DNA of 64,000 nucleotides from Diphasiastrum complanatum (taxonomy: Eukaryota; Streptophyta; Lycopodiopsida; Lycopodiales; Lycopodiaceae): positions 41,459,368 to 41,523,367 of the forward strand of contig CM055103.1 in the NCBI GenBank assembly GCA_029204225.1, written 5' to 3'. This document shows positions 1 through 11,849 of the stretch, piece after piece (within the stretch, counting starts at the first letter, position 1; the number at the start of each line of letters is the position of its first letter). The notes under the pieces were generated by a model. It did no database searches. It was not told the DNA's origin and saw only the letters and a program-made list of their open reading frames with translations. The position numbers were made by a program, and so were the translations under genes.

Positions 1-387
1 GGCCCCCGTGGTCTCTAGTCGGACTCCGGCTGCCTCTCGCTACTGTCTGAAGCGTTCTGGATCATCTCGATACTCTTTCTTTGCATACTTCTAGTTCTCT
101 TTCTCCATATGGGAAGACTTTCACTACATTTCGGATCTCCGATTTGTGGTGGCTCATCACAGCTCCCATGCGGCTTCTAACCTCCGTGTAAATTCCATGT
201 CCTGGGATGAGACATGGAACTCACTACACAACTGGTCACTGAGAAATTATTGTGGTCATCGCTGGCATAGCGCCAGTCATGAAAGATGTCTCTAGGAAAG
301 TGGATATACATGAGCTCCCTCACGTGTGTGATGACCCTCTTACCACGGTTATTCTCAATGATGTGACCATTCATGTCTATGTCAGTG
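1..387. other. no gene recognised
   Basis: Short open frames exist on both strands (for example 177-374 minus and 252-479 plus), but neither shows a recognisable domain, and they overlap each other. Nothing else could be assigned here. Confidence 0.5.
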
Positions 388-1285
388 GGAACGAGGGGGT
401 GTCTATCCTATATATGAAGAGACCAAAGAGGAACATGGTATGTAGGACCATGGCAATCCTTGAGTTTGACGGTTTGTAGCATCGAAGAGAGAAAATGAGG
501 TTGCTACTTCGAATTCACCACTTCAAAGTGATTACATCTAGATGAACCTCATGCAACCTTTTAGAGTTATTGAGTTTGAAGTAGCAGACACACTTTCCTC
601 ATTTCAATGTGGTGCACCATGAGGTTCAAGAACGTCCACGATCTACACACCATATGCCTCTTTGGTATCTCCATTCTTAGGCGAGACACCCAATCGGCAC
701 AGACAACTCAATCGTGAAGCCAGTTAGCCCCCTTTGCAACCTCAATGGATTCATGTGTTCACCAATAATGTTAGGGTTTAGGGTATTTCAAGTTCAAGTA
801 ACAATGATAATCCAAATTGAACCACATTGATGAGTAGACATCATTAAGAGGCTCACTGGCCCCACAAGTGACTTGTACGTAATGAGGGGGTGTCCTTCCT
901 ATGAAGACACTATAGAAGAAAAAGATGTGTAGGCCCATGGCAATCCTTGACCCTTGAGGTTGGTAGCATCGAAGAGAGAAAAGGATGCTGCTACTTCGAA
1001 CTCAACACTTCGAAGTTGTCACATGTGGAGACTTGTTTGAATCCAAATGAATCTCATGCAACCTTTTAGAGTTATTGAGTTTGAAATAGCAGACACACTT
1101 TTTTCATTTCGATGTGGTGAACCATGAGGTTCAAGACCGTCAATGTCATGCACACCATATGCCCCTTTGGTGTCGTCATTTTTAGACACGACACCCAATT
1201 GGCACAGACAACTCCATCGAGGAGCCAGTTAGCCCCCCTTGCATCCTCAATGGATTCGTGTCATTATTAATATTGTTAGGATTAT
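388..1285. repeat. two-copy direct duplication
   Basis: A block of roughly 390-410 bp occurs twice in the same orientation, at about 388-775 and 875-1285. Shared landmarks are GAGGGGGTGTC, CATCGAAGAGAGAAAA, CATGCAACCTTTTAGAG and GCCAGTTAGCCCCC. The copies differ by many substitutions and short indels, so the duplication is old. About 100 bp of unrelated sequence separates them. No coding potential is conserved between the copies. Confidence 0.85.
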
Positions 1286-1362
1286 GGTTTGTGGTTAATT
1301 GGAGATGGAAAAAATGATTTATATGTTGGTATTGCCCTCGTAGCTTTGACTCAATACCTATA

Positions 1363-1886
<524 letters not shown>

Positions 1887-1888
1887 AA

Positions 1889-2130
1889 ACCGTGCATCTA
1901 CAACAAAATATGGTAAATAAACATTTATGTAAACGTTTATGAGCAGAGGTATATAATTTAGCATCTATGAGCTGGTAACAATCTAGCATATAATTTGTTT
2001 ATGATCTGAAAAAAATGTATGAGCAAAGATCGGAATTGACCTCGAAATAACAGATGGTATACTGAATTAAACAACAACACATATCCCAAGGTCTGTTTCG
2101 ACCACCACTAATTTCCACTTATCAACATAT
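1889..2130 (+). repeat. dispersed repeat, copy 1
   Basis: This segment contains AACATTTATGTAAA, GAGGTATATAAT, TAGCATCTATGAG and TGAAAAAAATGTATGAGCA, and ends with CTTATCAACA. A second copy lies at 3617-3885. The two copies bracket the large inverted repeat, as expected if a hairpin-forming element sits between duplicated modules. Confidence 0.8.
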
Positions 2131-2235
2131 TCATCAAAAAAAGTATAGATTTCTTTTTAGGATGTGTAGATATGCATTCGGGGAACTTCGGACTCAATAT
2201 AGGCCCTTTAAGAATGTAGAGAGAGAACATCATTG

Positions 2236-3446
2236 GACTGCCCAACTTCAATTTCGGACAGCCACTTCTGAGATAAACCAATGACACTAAAACTCAAAAT
2301 GAAAAGGGTGGAAAACCCTTGGTCGTGTCCTCACGCATATGTCATCGCGTCGCGTCGTGCCTCGCCACATGCGGAAGGCAGGTGGAGTGAGCACATGTGG
2401 AGGAGGAAAATAGATTTCCTCTAGTAAAAGAAGTGTAGAATCTCTTTACACCATTACTTAGATCGTGAAAAACTGCACACTTTTTCTTTTTGGATCACTT
2501 CAATCCGACACACGGTTAAAAAGTTATGGCAGTTTGAAGATTACCCTACTTGATATCGGAGCCGAGCGACCAATGACCTGTTCACAGTGAACATAATGCT
2601 CTGGTCGCGTGGCTGAGATATTGTAGCATCTGTTTACAAGATTGCGTATATCATGAAAAATTGCACAATTTTTCTTTTTGGCTCACTTCAATCCAACACA
2701 CGGTTAAAAAGTTATGGCCATCTAAAGATTCATACCCTCCTTGATATCAGAGCCGAGCAACCCATGGCCTCTTCTCATGAATATAATGCTCTGGTCGCGC
2801 AGCTCCGAAATCGCAGCCACGCGACCCATGGCCTTTTCTCACTGAACATAATGCTCTGGTCGCGTGGCTACAACATTGGAGCTGTTCGACCAGAGCATTA
2901 TGTTCAGTGAGAAGAGGCCATGGGTCGCTCGGCTCCGATATCAAGGAGGGTATGAATCTTCAGATGGCCATAACTTTTTGACCGTGTGTTGGATTGAAGT
3001 GATCCAAAAAGAAAAAGTGTGCAATTTTTCATGATCTAAACAATGGTGAAACAGATGCTACAATATCTCAGCCACGCAACCAGAGCATTATATTCAGTGT
3101 GAATATGTCATTGGTCGCTCGGCTCCGATATCAGGTAGGGTATGAATTTTCATAATGCCATAGCTTTTTAACCGTGCGTCAGATTGAAGTGATCCAAAAA
3201 GAAAAAGTGTGCAATTTTTCATGATCTACGTAATGGTGTAAAGAGATGTTACAATTCTTTTACTAGAGGCATTCTATTTTCCTCCTCCACATGTGCTCAC
3301 TCCACCTGCCTTCTGATGGCGAGGCACGACGCGACGAGATGACATATGCGTGAGGACATGGCCTCGGTTTTCCCACCCACTTCATTTTGAATTTTAGTGT
3401 GATTGGTTTATCTTAGAAGTGGCTACCCGAAATTGAAGTTGGGCCG
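2236..3446. repeat. 1.2 kb inverted repeat (foldback structure)
   Basis: The left arm (about 2236-2862) and right arm (about 2887-3446) are near reverse complements, separated by only 24 bp (2863-2886). The inner ends match exactly over 24 bases (2839-2862 against 2887-2910). The outer ends match at GCCCAACTTCAATTTCGG (2240) against its complement at 3427-3444. Each arm contains an internal duplication of a roughly 180 bp unit around GTGCAATTTTTC and CACGGTTAAAAAGTTATGG. The arms differ by a few indels and substitutions. No transposase is encoded. A foldback or large MITE-like element, or a hairpin small-RNA locus, would both fit. Clear target-site duplications were not found. Confidence 0.9.
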
Positions 3447-3616
3447 CCACCGTTACGGTCTAGCACACATGGAAACACACCATTGGGCCATGTGGACATA
3501 AAACCTTTGAAAATTCAACAAAAGCATCTTTATAAAAGGCCCTTTTGGATTCAAGAGTTCCCCTAATGTTTTCCTTAATCCTAATGAAAATAAAATTGAA
3601 TGTAGTCCTACACTAC

Positions 3617-3885
3617 AAAACATGCATTTACAACAAAAGATGGGAGATAAACATTTATGTAAAAGTTTATGAGTAGAGGTATATAATCTAGCATCTATGA
3701 GTTGTTAACAATCTAGCATTAAGAGTATAGCAATGCTGATTGCAAATCTGTTTATGATGTGAAAAAAATGTATGAGCAGAGGTCAGAATGGACCTCGGAA
3801 TAATAGATGGTACACTAACTTAAACAAAAACACATATTCCGAGGTCCGTTCCGACCTCTACTGATTCCCACCCCACTTATCAACA
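3617..3885 (+). repeat. dispersed repeat, copy 2
   Basis: Second copy of the 1889-2130 segment in the same orientation, with a small insertion near 3721-3747. It is followed immediately by the CTCGGACTATG module (3888), so the order of modules repeats with a period of roughly 2.5 kb. Confidence 0.8.
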
Positions 3886-3887
3886 GA

Positions 3888-4098
3888 TAGCTCGGACTAT
3901 GATATGGGAATCACACATGCACACACACATGAATAAATTAAGATCTAACAAATCATGAAACATAAACGAATGGCATCACACACGCACACGCACATGCACT
4001 CTCACATGCACACCCTAAAACCTAAACACACACATGAGGAGAGTGCTAATCAAAACTCCCGAACTATACGGTTATATCCTATTCCATAATGTCACCAC
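3888..4098 (+). repeat. CT-tailed repeat module, copy B (left part)
   Basis: Resembles 1363-1620: CTCGGACTATG, CA-rich stretches (3915-4035) and a CCCGAAC-TATACGGTTATATCCTA-like segment. It continues into the tandemly duplicated CT-tract unit that starts at 4099. Confidence 0.7.
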
Positions 4099-4843
<745 letters not shown>

Positions 4844-5114
4844 TTAAAATAACAGGACTAGATTAAGATCCCACAAATCAAAGTAGAAACTAGTAAGCTT
4901 GAAACATTAATTATTGATTTTCTACAAATTGTTGAGAGTGGAAATCATTTTGTTTCTTAGGCCAACTATGGAGTTCCCCAGCGAGTTCATAAAATCACTA
5001 GTGGAGAAGTGGTCATTTCAAGGACAAACATAATCAAAAAGATGGCTTGAAGCCCTCAATGTGGTGAAAGAATCTAAAAAATGTGGTGATGTTGAGTCAC
5101 ATTTTGTTCATTTT

Positions 5115-5791
5115 TTATGTATCAACTGGGGCGGGAATTTTGTAATTAGCTGTCTTGTATACAAGTACACCAACTGAGACCACACCCAGCTGCTCATTGC
5201 CCACAATGTCATGTGGTGAAACAAGCGACACAAAAGCCTTTCCTAGAGTAATGGATTCATCCTCACATTCATGTACAATAAAACCTGTCTTCCAATCCAA
5301 TCCCTTCGTTGAATGAAACTGTCACATTCCTTTCTTTTGGATAAAATTGTTATTCCTGTACATTTATCTTCAAAATTTGTCCTTTCAAAGACCTCCTCCT
5401 ATATCTAGGAATTCCTCTGATTTTGCCAAGCAATTTTGTCATCAAGTTCTCGAGCAACAATAGTGCTTGAGACATCATCAATGCAATGTTTTTTCACTTC
5501 AGAAAGTGACCACAACACATAGGTACCAATGGCCTCTTCTATTGTCTCAGCACCCGTTGTTGGAAAAGGGAGCTTTGCATCAAGTTGCATGTCTTTTTCC
5601 ACACTCACGCATGCCATGCCATCCTCTATTCTTTGATAGTGACATAGATCTCCAACACATGTGCTTTTGATCTTGCCCAAGGCTAACAAAACTCCATGGG
5701 ATTGCAGATCCACTAGGTCTCCAACCACAACCTGGTTGAAAAAGAACATTAGCAAATGCGCATGCATGAACAAGTTTGACAAAACTAACAC
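5115..5791 (-). pseudogene. plant transposon-protein fragment (DUF8039-like)
   Basis: The minus-strand frame 5791-5405 (128 codons) reads VVVGDLVDLQSHGVLLALGK, then CVGDLCHYQRIEDGMACVSV, then LPFPTTGAETIEEAIGTYVLW. That succession resembles the domain I know as DUF8039, found in plant CACTA/En-Spm-type transposon proteins, where a beta-rich segment ends in an AVGTFVQWP-like motif. A second short minus frame at 5300-5115 could be further sequence from the same element, but I cannot place it in a family. There is no full-length transposase and no terminal repeat, so this is a fragment. The family call rests on motif memory only. Confidence 0.5.
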
Positions 5792-5799
5792 TCATTAAA

Positions 5800-6353
5800 T
5801 CACAACATCAACAACACATTTATTATAAAACCTGGCCCACAACATGTAATTGTCAAGTATAGGCCAGTCTGCTCACTACTGCTCACTACTACTCACTAAT
5901 GTCTCAAGAATGGTATTGTAGAACTAAAGAATGATGAGCACACACATGTTTGACGAACACACACACACACACACACATACTTATATGACATTAGGCATAT
6001 TAGAGATCAGACAGATAGAGAATGTTGTGCAGGCGATTACCAAGAGCTTAAAATTTTCAATTTGCATGATGTACCTACATTTCCCAACTATATGTGAGTT
6101 GCAAGCATGGAGTTGTTATTATTGAAATTTGACTTAAGTTGTTTTGTTTCAACAACAAAGGTTAGCATCCAACTTTGGAAATTGCAAGTTGCTTTGAAAT
6201 TTGATTAACTTGTCCAATATTGTGTTGGATGTATGTTGTCTTTGTTAAAATATGTGTAGTAGACCTACTTTTCGAGGACACAAATTTGCCATGGGTGAAG
6301 GATTAAGATTGCCTAACACAACAATAGAATGTTCATCAATAAGCGTACTCGAT
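5800..6353. other. no gene recognised; short CA run
   Basis: AT-rich intergenic DNA with a short CA repeat at 5957-5977 and a three-fold CTCACTACT repeat near 5870-5897. No coding frame of interest was seen. Confidence 0.5.
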
Positions 6354-7457
6354 CTCGAGCAGCGCTAGAGTTGTAGTAGTGATTGGGTTGTAGAATACTA
6401 AGAAAACATTAGACAAAATGCTTAGATCCCAGCTTGTGGAATGCTCGAGTTGAAGCATGGTTTTGACTTAAATTCCATCTGATCAAATTTGTAGCCAAGC
6501 ACTACGCGAATTGGAACAAATTTTTATGCCTTCTATATGCGAACAACTTTATATCTACAATAGGTAAAGAAGATTTATGCAAAAAAAATGAGAATTGAAG
6601 GCCATTGTAAAAAGCATCTAGCCAACTCGAGCACTGCTCGAGTTGGAACATTTTTTTTGATATTCTTAAATAGCTATTGAGAAATGATCTAGGCACCTCG
6701 ACCAGTGCTCGAGTTGGAACTATTTTTGATACCCTATTTGTCATGCAGACTTTGAACAATATCCCTATCTGTGACATGGCATATACCTTTCTATACCCTA
6801 TCTCAATCTACATGTAACCAAGACACATGTAAAGAAAATGAGGTTTGAAGACCATTGTTCAAATGATCCTGCCAACTCGAGTGAGTTTTAAAGGCCATGG
6901 TAAAAAATGAACCAGCCAACTAGACAAATGCTCTAGTTGGAACAATTTTTTGTACCTTCTACATGCGAGCGGTTTTTGATACGTAATTATTTTTTACAAC
7001 TAGCACTCTCAAGTTTGATGGCCAACTGTAAAAATGATCTATCCAACTCGAGCACTGCCTGAGGTTGTGGAACAATTTCATCTACCTTTTCTATGAGAAG
7101 ACACATGAAATTAGAATAAAAAATTATCCAGCAAACTCGAGCACTACTCAAGTTGGAACAATTTTCTTTGAAGGCCAACTATAAAAATGAACTAGCCAAT
7201 TCAAGCATTGGAACAACTTTTTTGCCTTCGACTCTATGTGATTTGATTCTATCATTAGAACTATAAGATAGTATTTTTGAGGCCAACTATATGCATGAAC
7301 TAGCCCACTCGGGCACTGCTTGAGTTGGGACAACTTTTTTCGCCTTGTGTTTGATTGTATCATTTGAATTTTAAGATAGTGTTGTTGAGGAGTGTTACTT
7401 GAGCAGATCACTAAAGCATAGCAATGGAATAGCCAACTCCAGCACTGCTCGAGTTGG
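6354..7457. repeat. degenerate tandem array of a CTCGAG palindrome, array 1
   Basis: About ten copies of a 25-base palindrome of the form CCAACTCGAGCA-C-TGCTCGAGTTGG recur every 75-150 bp. Full or near-full copies lie at 6622-6646, 6694-6717, 6916-6940, 7043-7070, 7132-7156, 7303-7328 and 7433-7457. Half or decayed copies lie at 6354-6372, 6439-6455, 6872-6881 and 7196-7211. The right side is usually followed by GGAACAATTTTTT, and the left side is often preceded by GAAGGCCA-TGTAAAAATGA. No long coding frame is conserved through the array. Confidence 0.88.
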
Positions 7458-8141
7458 AACAATTTTTTATGTCACTCTATGTGAACACTTTTACTAAATT
7501 CATATCTTGAAGGCCTTGAACAAATGTTTTTGGGTATATACTAAGTCCTTGTTTATATGATACATATCATTCATAGCTAGTGCACTGCAAGCGAAGTTCT
7601 AGTTAAGGTTCAACAATAGCTAGTATATTCTTCAATATGTTATGGACAATAGCTAGCATATCGATGTTACATTGCACTACACAATATGGAAGCACTCTGA
7701 AGGGAACTCTTTGATTGGTAAACCACGGGCCGAGCCATGTATAGAGATAAAGTCTTCTCTCCAAAGTAGGTATGGTGGGGTGCCGAAAAGGGCACCAGAG
7801 GGGGCGAGGCACAAACAGAAATCGGACGGCAATAGGGTGGTCAGCCAAGAAAGAAATAGTAGCAACAACATCCGTCGAGAAACACTACTATTCTGTTTCA
7901 ACGACGCTAGATTTTGGGATCATGAAAACCCTTAGGCATAACCCAGTGGTTAATGCTACCTTTAAACTCGCACTTTTTTAAGCATGTGCTAGGAGTGGTC
8001 ACCTCACTGGTGCCACCTAGCGGCACAGCCCTGGTTCCATGATAATAGGTGGTGTTGGTGTGATTGTTTTTTTGAGAGGGTCGGTCAAAACACAAAAAAG
8101 ACTACTTTGGTGAAACACAAATTAAAGTGCGTAGAACTACT
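7458..8141. other. no gene recognised
   Basis: Overlapping open frames on both strands (7603-7848, 7677-7901, 7672-7935) show no known motif, and their overlap argues against coding. The G-rich stretch near 7770-7830 differs in composition from the AT-rich surroundings, but its origin is not evident. Confidence 0.4.
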
Positions 8142-8714
8142 CATAACTCGAAGAGGTTTTTTTTTTAGACCATATAACCATAACTTGAACATTGTTCGAG
8201 TTACTAGTACAATAAGAGGTTTTTCCTCAGACCACACAGTTGTAACTCAAACATTGTTCAAGTTAATAGTACAAAAAGAGGTTGTTCTTGAGACCATACG
8301 AGCGATATAACTGTAACTCGAGCATTGTTTGAGTTATTGGTACAACAAGAGGTTGTTCCTGGGACCACATGAGCGATATAGCTGTAACTCGAGCACTGTT
8401 CAAGTTATTAGTATAGAAGAGGTTGTTCCTGAGACCAGATAGCTGTAACTTGAACATTGTTCGAGTTATGAGTACAACAAAAGGTTGTTCTTGAGACCAT
8501 ACTAGCAACATAGTTGTGGTTGTTCCTGAGAGATCATATAGTTATAACTCGATCACTGTTCGAGTTATTAGTATACAAGAGGTTCTTCTTGAGACCATAT
8601 AGTTGTGAGACCATATAGCTATAACTCGAACATTGTTGGACTTATGAGTACAACAAAAGATTGTTCCTGAGACCATATGAGCAATATAGTTGTAACTAGT
8701 GTATTGTTCGAGCT
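8142..8714. repeat. tandem array of a CTCGAG-type palindrome, array 2
   Basis: Eight copies of a 23-base palindrome close to TAACTCGARCA-T-TGTTCGAGTTA lie at 8181-8203, 8242-8264, 8313-8335, 8384-8406, 8446-8468, 8544-8566, 8622-8644 and 8692-8714. They are embedded in a 60-98 bp unit containing AAGAGGTTGTTCCTGAGACCA and AGCGATATAG. The unit differs from array 1 outside the palindrome, so only the palindrome is shared between the arrays. Confidence 0.9.
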
Positions 8715-8959
8715 GCTAGTATAGAAGAGGTTGTGCACTTTCTATAGAAGAGATTCAAGATGAGATATGTGCAAGAACACCTCTTATTTTCATATGCACA
8801 ATTCAAATATACCCATGTGATAATGCGACTGATCTGTCCATCCTAAACTCATGTGTAATCGATTTTGGATAATAATTCAACAACGATATGCCCAGATGGG
8901 ATATCGAGAACCACAGTATGGAGGTAATCCAGCATTAAGACCACGACAATCTGCTCTTG

Positions 8960-9480
8960 GATACCCGGAACGTTTAATAATGTGACACATTAAGCTGGAT
9001 AATGTGTGTTAAACATCATAGTGTGGAATATTGACTCATACTATTGTCTCACCTTTTATGTGGGTCGACAAAAGGATTCATCGTTGATTTCCATATGCCT
9101 CTGAACACCCATTATCATATCTTAATTACATCAAATAAATCGAATCATAATTTTACTTTTGGAACTCTTCGTGTGGATTGAGCTTAATGGTTCTTTGAAA
9201 TCACCTACAAAAACTCTTGGAACCATATAATTCCATGGACTAACCAGTCACATATGCCAGAGGCTTCACATAAGATTTCCACGACACATTAAGCTGCATA
9301 ATGTGTGCATATTGGCATATTATGGAAATAATGACTCATTCCCTTTCATCTCCCTGCTTCTGCTGCTCAAAGAAAGACTTATTATCAAGTTCTTGATTTG
9401 TATTGAATCAATCGAATCATAGCACTACTTATTGAACCCTTGGTGTGCTTTGAGCTTAATTGTCCTTTGAGATTCAATAA
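8960..9480 (+). repeat. diverged direct duplication of about 250 bp
   Basis: Two related blocks lie at about 8975-9215 and 9285-9480. They share ACATTAAGCTG-ATAATGTGTG, ATTGACTCAT or AATGACTCAT, AATCGAATCATA, and GAGCTTAATGGTTCTTTGA or GAGCTTAATTGTCCTTTGA. Divergence is considerable. No coding function is seen. Confidence 0.7.
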
Positions 9481-10526
9481 GTCCTTTCATTTCTAAACAA
9501 GTATTACAAGACTTGAGGGGCCAAATACTTCAACAAAGGTTTATGAGCACTACACTACAAATATTGAATTGGAAAAAAGGATGCAAATGATCTGCCAATG
9601 TGCAATATGATGCACATACCCATAGGCATGAATATCTCTAAGGAATACATAACATGAAAACTGTTTGGTCTGGTTTCAAACAAATTGCCACATGTTATTA
9701 AGCATCTGCCAAATTCATACGGTACATGTCTGCTAACTTCTAAAAAGGAATATTTACTGGAAGTTGGGAACAAGCTTCATAACAATATCAAATTTCATTT
9801 AAGCAACTGAGTGCCAAATACAAGTTGGTCCAGACTCCATACTAACAGGTTTTTCTGAAGTTTACACGATATTGACCTTGATCTAGGCAACTGAGTGCCA
9901 AATAGAAATTGGTAAATACTAACAAGATCTTCTGATGCATACACCTAAGACGGTTGGAAAATATAAATTCGGTTCTCATGGTAGAAAGTCAAGTATCCCC
10001 ACACACATAGGAAGGAGCAACATAAAAAAGATATATGAGGCAATTGCATATGAACACAGCAGAATTATCTCAGGAATGCATATATGGATAGACATGATCA
10101 ATGGTGCGGAGAGCAAATAAATACAAAAATCAGCAATTAATCCAAGATGTGACTCTCGTGCTTAGCATGTACAAATTGGTGACCAAAAGATGTTACATAC
10201 AGTGCAGAACCTGAAGGACATATCGATTGAGCAGCAATCAGGTGAGCCAATCTCCTCAAGCTAAAGGCTCCCAAAAGCAGGCGTGAATGCAATTAACATT
10301 GCACAACCTTCTTGAACGATATAAAACAAGTAAGAATATATTGATGGTATGTCTAGAATACTCAAAGGAGGTGTGTAGTCTTTCTCAACAACATACAACC
10401 AGTAATAACTATATTTGAATGAAATTTTCTCCGCAAAAGCATTACAAACTCATATATGATATAAATGGATTAGCAACTAGAAATAGAGATCATGTGCTGA
10501 AATTTTTAAAAAGCACAAAAAAGGTG
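9481..10526. other. no gene recognised
   Basis: AT-rich DNA. A minus frame at 9555-9773 and a plus frame at 9935-10120 lack recognisable motifs. CAACTGAGTGCCAAATA occurs twice (near 9804 and 9890), marking a small local duplication. Confidence 0.45.
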
Positions 10527-10729
10527 CGGGTATAATATGGACAAAATTTGGTGTCCAACTCGAGCAGTGCTCGAGTTAGGGGTATTCTCTGAAGCCTTTG
10601 TAGATCATATGTCGACAACTTTAAATTTGGTTTATACAAGCAATAGCATATGATATGTCTGTACCATTACATCATGGCATACATCTATCTTTTTTCAAGT
10701 TAGACACCAATTTTGTCCAGATTATATGC
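10527..10729. repeat. small inverted-repeat (MITE-like) unit
   Basis: About 35 bases at 10529-10563 (TATAATATGGACAAAATTTG, then GTGTCCAACT) recur as the reverse complement at 10693-10727 (AGTTAGACACCAATTTTGTC, then CAGATTATA). About 130 bp lie between them. The left arm abuts a CTCGAG palindrome (10555-10580). The size and terminal inversion resemble a MITE, but no target duplication was identified. Confidence 0.6.
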
Positions 10730-10773
10730 TCCTGGCAATTATAGGAAGCCTGACAAAATAATCATGACATAGC

Positions 10774-10796
10774 TAACTCGAGCACTGCTCGAGTTA
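10774..10796. repeat. perfect CTCGAG palindrome, isolated copy
   Basis: This is a perfect 23-base palindrome (TAACTCGAGCA-C-TGCTCGAGTTA). A near-perfect copy sits at 10555-10579. Both lie kilobases from the tandem arrays, showing that the motif is also dispersed. This copy is about 55 bp from the first sequence clearly shared with the copia LTR. Confidence 0.85.
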
Positions 10797-10850
10797 TGCA
10801 AATTGAATAGCTTAATAGACTCATGTGTATTAATATATACAATCATATCT

Positions 10851-10986
10851 TCTGGTTCGGGTTTATTTGTACATTTCACATTCTGTATGAGTTAGTGTGA
10901 TAGAGTGACAGTGCGTGTTCTTCTTCCGCCTTCTTGTGGTGATTGCTTATGGTGAATGCTTGATGTTGCATATCTAATTCTTGACA
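10851..10986 (+). repeat. copia 1 5' LTR remnant
   Basis: Matches 22005-22142 of the 3' LTR almost base for base (TACATTTCACATTCTGTATG ... CTTGATGTTGCATATC ... TTCTTGACA). The outer half of the LTR (TGTTAGAAATCAATG in the 3' copy) is not found upstream, so it is lost or replaced. Confidence 0.88.
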
Positions 10987-10999
10987 TGGTATCAGAGCA
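10987..10999 (+). other. copia 1 primer binding site
   Basis: TGGTATCAGAGCA directly follows the LTR end. It is complementary to the 3' end of plant initiator tRNA-Met, the usual primer of copia elements. Confidence 0.88.
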
Positions 11000-11532
11000 A
11001 CAATAGTCCTACGTGCCTGATCAGTGGATATAGCTTGTCACAGGCTCCGCAACGAAGTGAGAAAGTCCTTCACGGGAGGTGAAAGCTTGGAGAGACAAAA
11101 AAACTTGGAAGAAATTCTTCTTTGGTGTATTTTGTAGGGTTGGAGCTCAAAATCATCAGTGGGGAATGAAAGCACAGTCCCGGAGGCATTAGAAAGGCTA
11201 GGGCAACATCAGACAGATTGAAAATCTGTTGAGTGGCAGAGATTTTTACAATACTTCCTAGTTGTTGTGGAAAGTGCTATTTGTGTGAGAGGTTTGCCAA
11301 GAAATCTCTCATTTGTTTGTTTGGAGTACCGCACATCACACTAGATGGTGTCTAGTACTACCATTCAGAGCTAGAAGGCTTCATACTTTTCACATTATTG
11401 ATTTCTGTCTTTAAAACGATCACACATTTCGAAATCTTTGCAAAGAGGAGGCGGCGTAGCCGTCGCGCCAAAGTGGGAAATCTAGAATATTTCCTCTGAA
11501 AGTTCTTATATTCCCTCTATTTTTAATCTTTT

Positions 11533-11784
11533 CCATACCAATATTGGATCGACGCGCCAGAGGTAGGAAAAATCTTGAGCAGTCATACATCCGCGCGTCA
11601 TACAGATATAGCATATCCGTACCAATATCGGATCGATGCGTCAGAGGTAAAGAAAACCAAGAGCAATCGTACATCCGCGCATCATACCGATATCACATAT
11701 CAGTACCAATATTGGAGCCACACGCCAGAGGTAAAGAGAATCTCAAGCAGTCGTGCACCCGCGCATCGTACCGATATCAGGTGT
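11533..11784 (+). repeat. three 84 bp tandem repeats in the copia 1 leader
   Basis: Three units start at 11533, 11617 and 11701, each containing TACCAATAT-GGA, CAGAGGTA and CATCCGCGC or CACCCGCGC followed by ATCATACCGATAT-like sequence. The unit length is a multiple of three. Two frames stay open across all three units, and one of these ends with a TAA whose last A is the first base of the gag ATG (11850). No known protein domain is recognisable. The repeats may be a structural or regulatory part of the leader. Confidence 0.85.
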
Positions 11785-11849
11785 ACAACCAAAAATTTAC
11801 AGTTTTGTGGTGTGAATAAATTTTGTGATCCAGACTCATCTATCCAGTA

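Noticed and set aside
2747-2944. Coding frames in the large palindrome (2653-2910 plus, 2747-2944 minus)
   Set aside because: The two proteins resemble each other because the DNA is self-complementary. Neither has a known domain.
6354-8714. CRISPR-like array of palindromic repeats
   Set aside because: Spacers are themselves repeated, unit length varies from 60 to 150 bp, there are no cas genes, and the context is plant nuclear DNA.
10987-10999. tRNA gene suggested by TGGTATCAGAG-type sequences
   Set aside because: Only the 12-13 bases complementary to the tRNA 3' end are present, always next to an LTR. No cloverleaf surrounds them.
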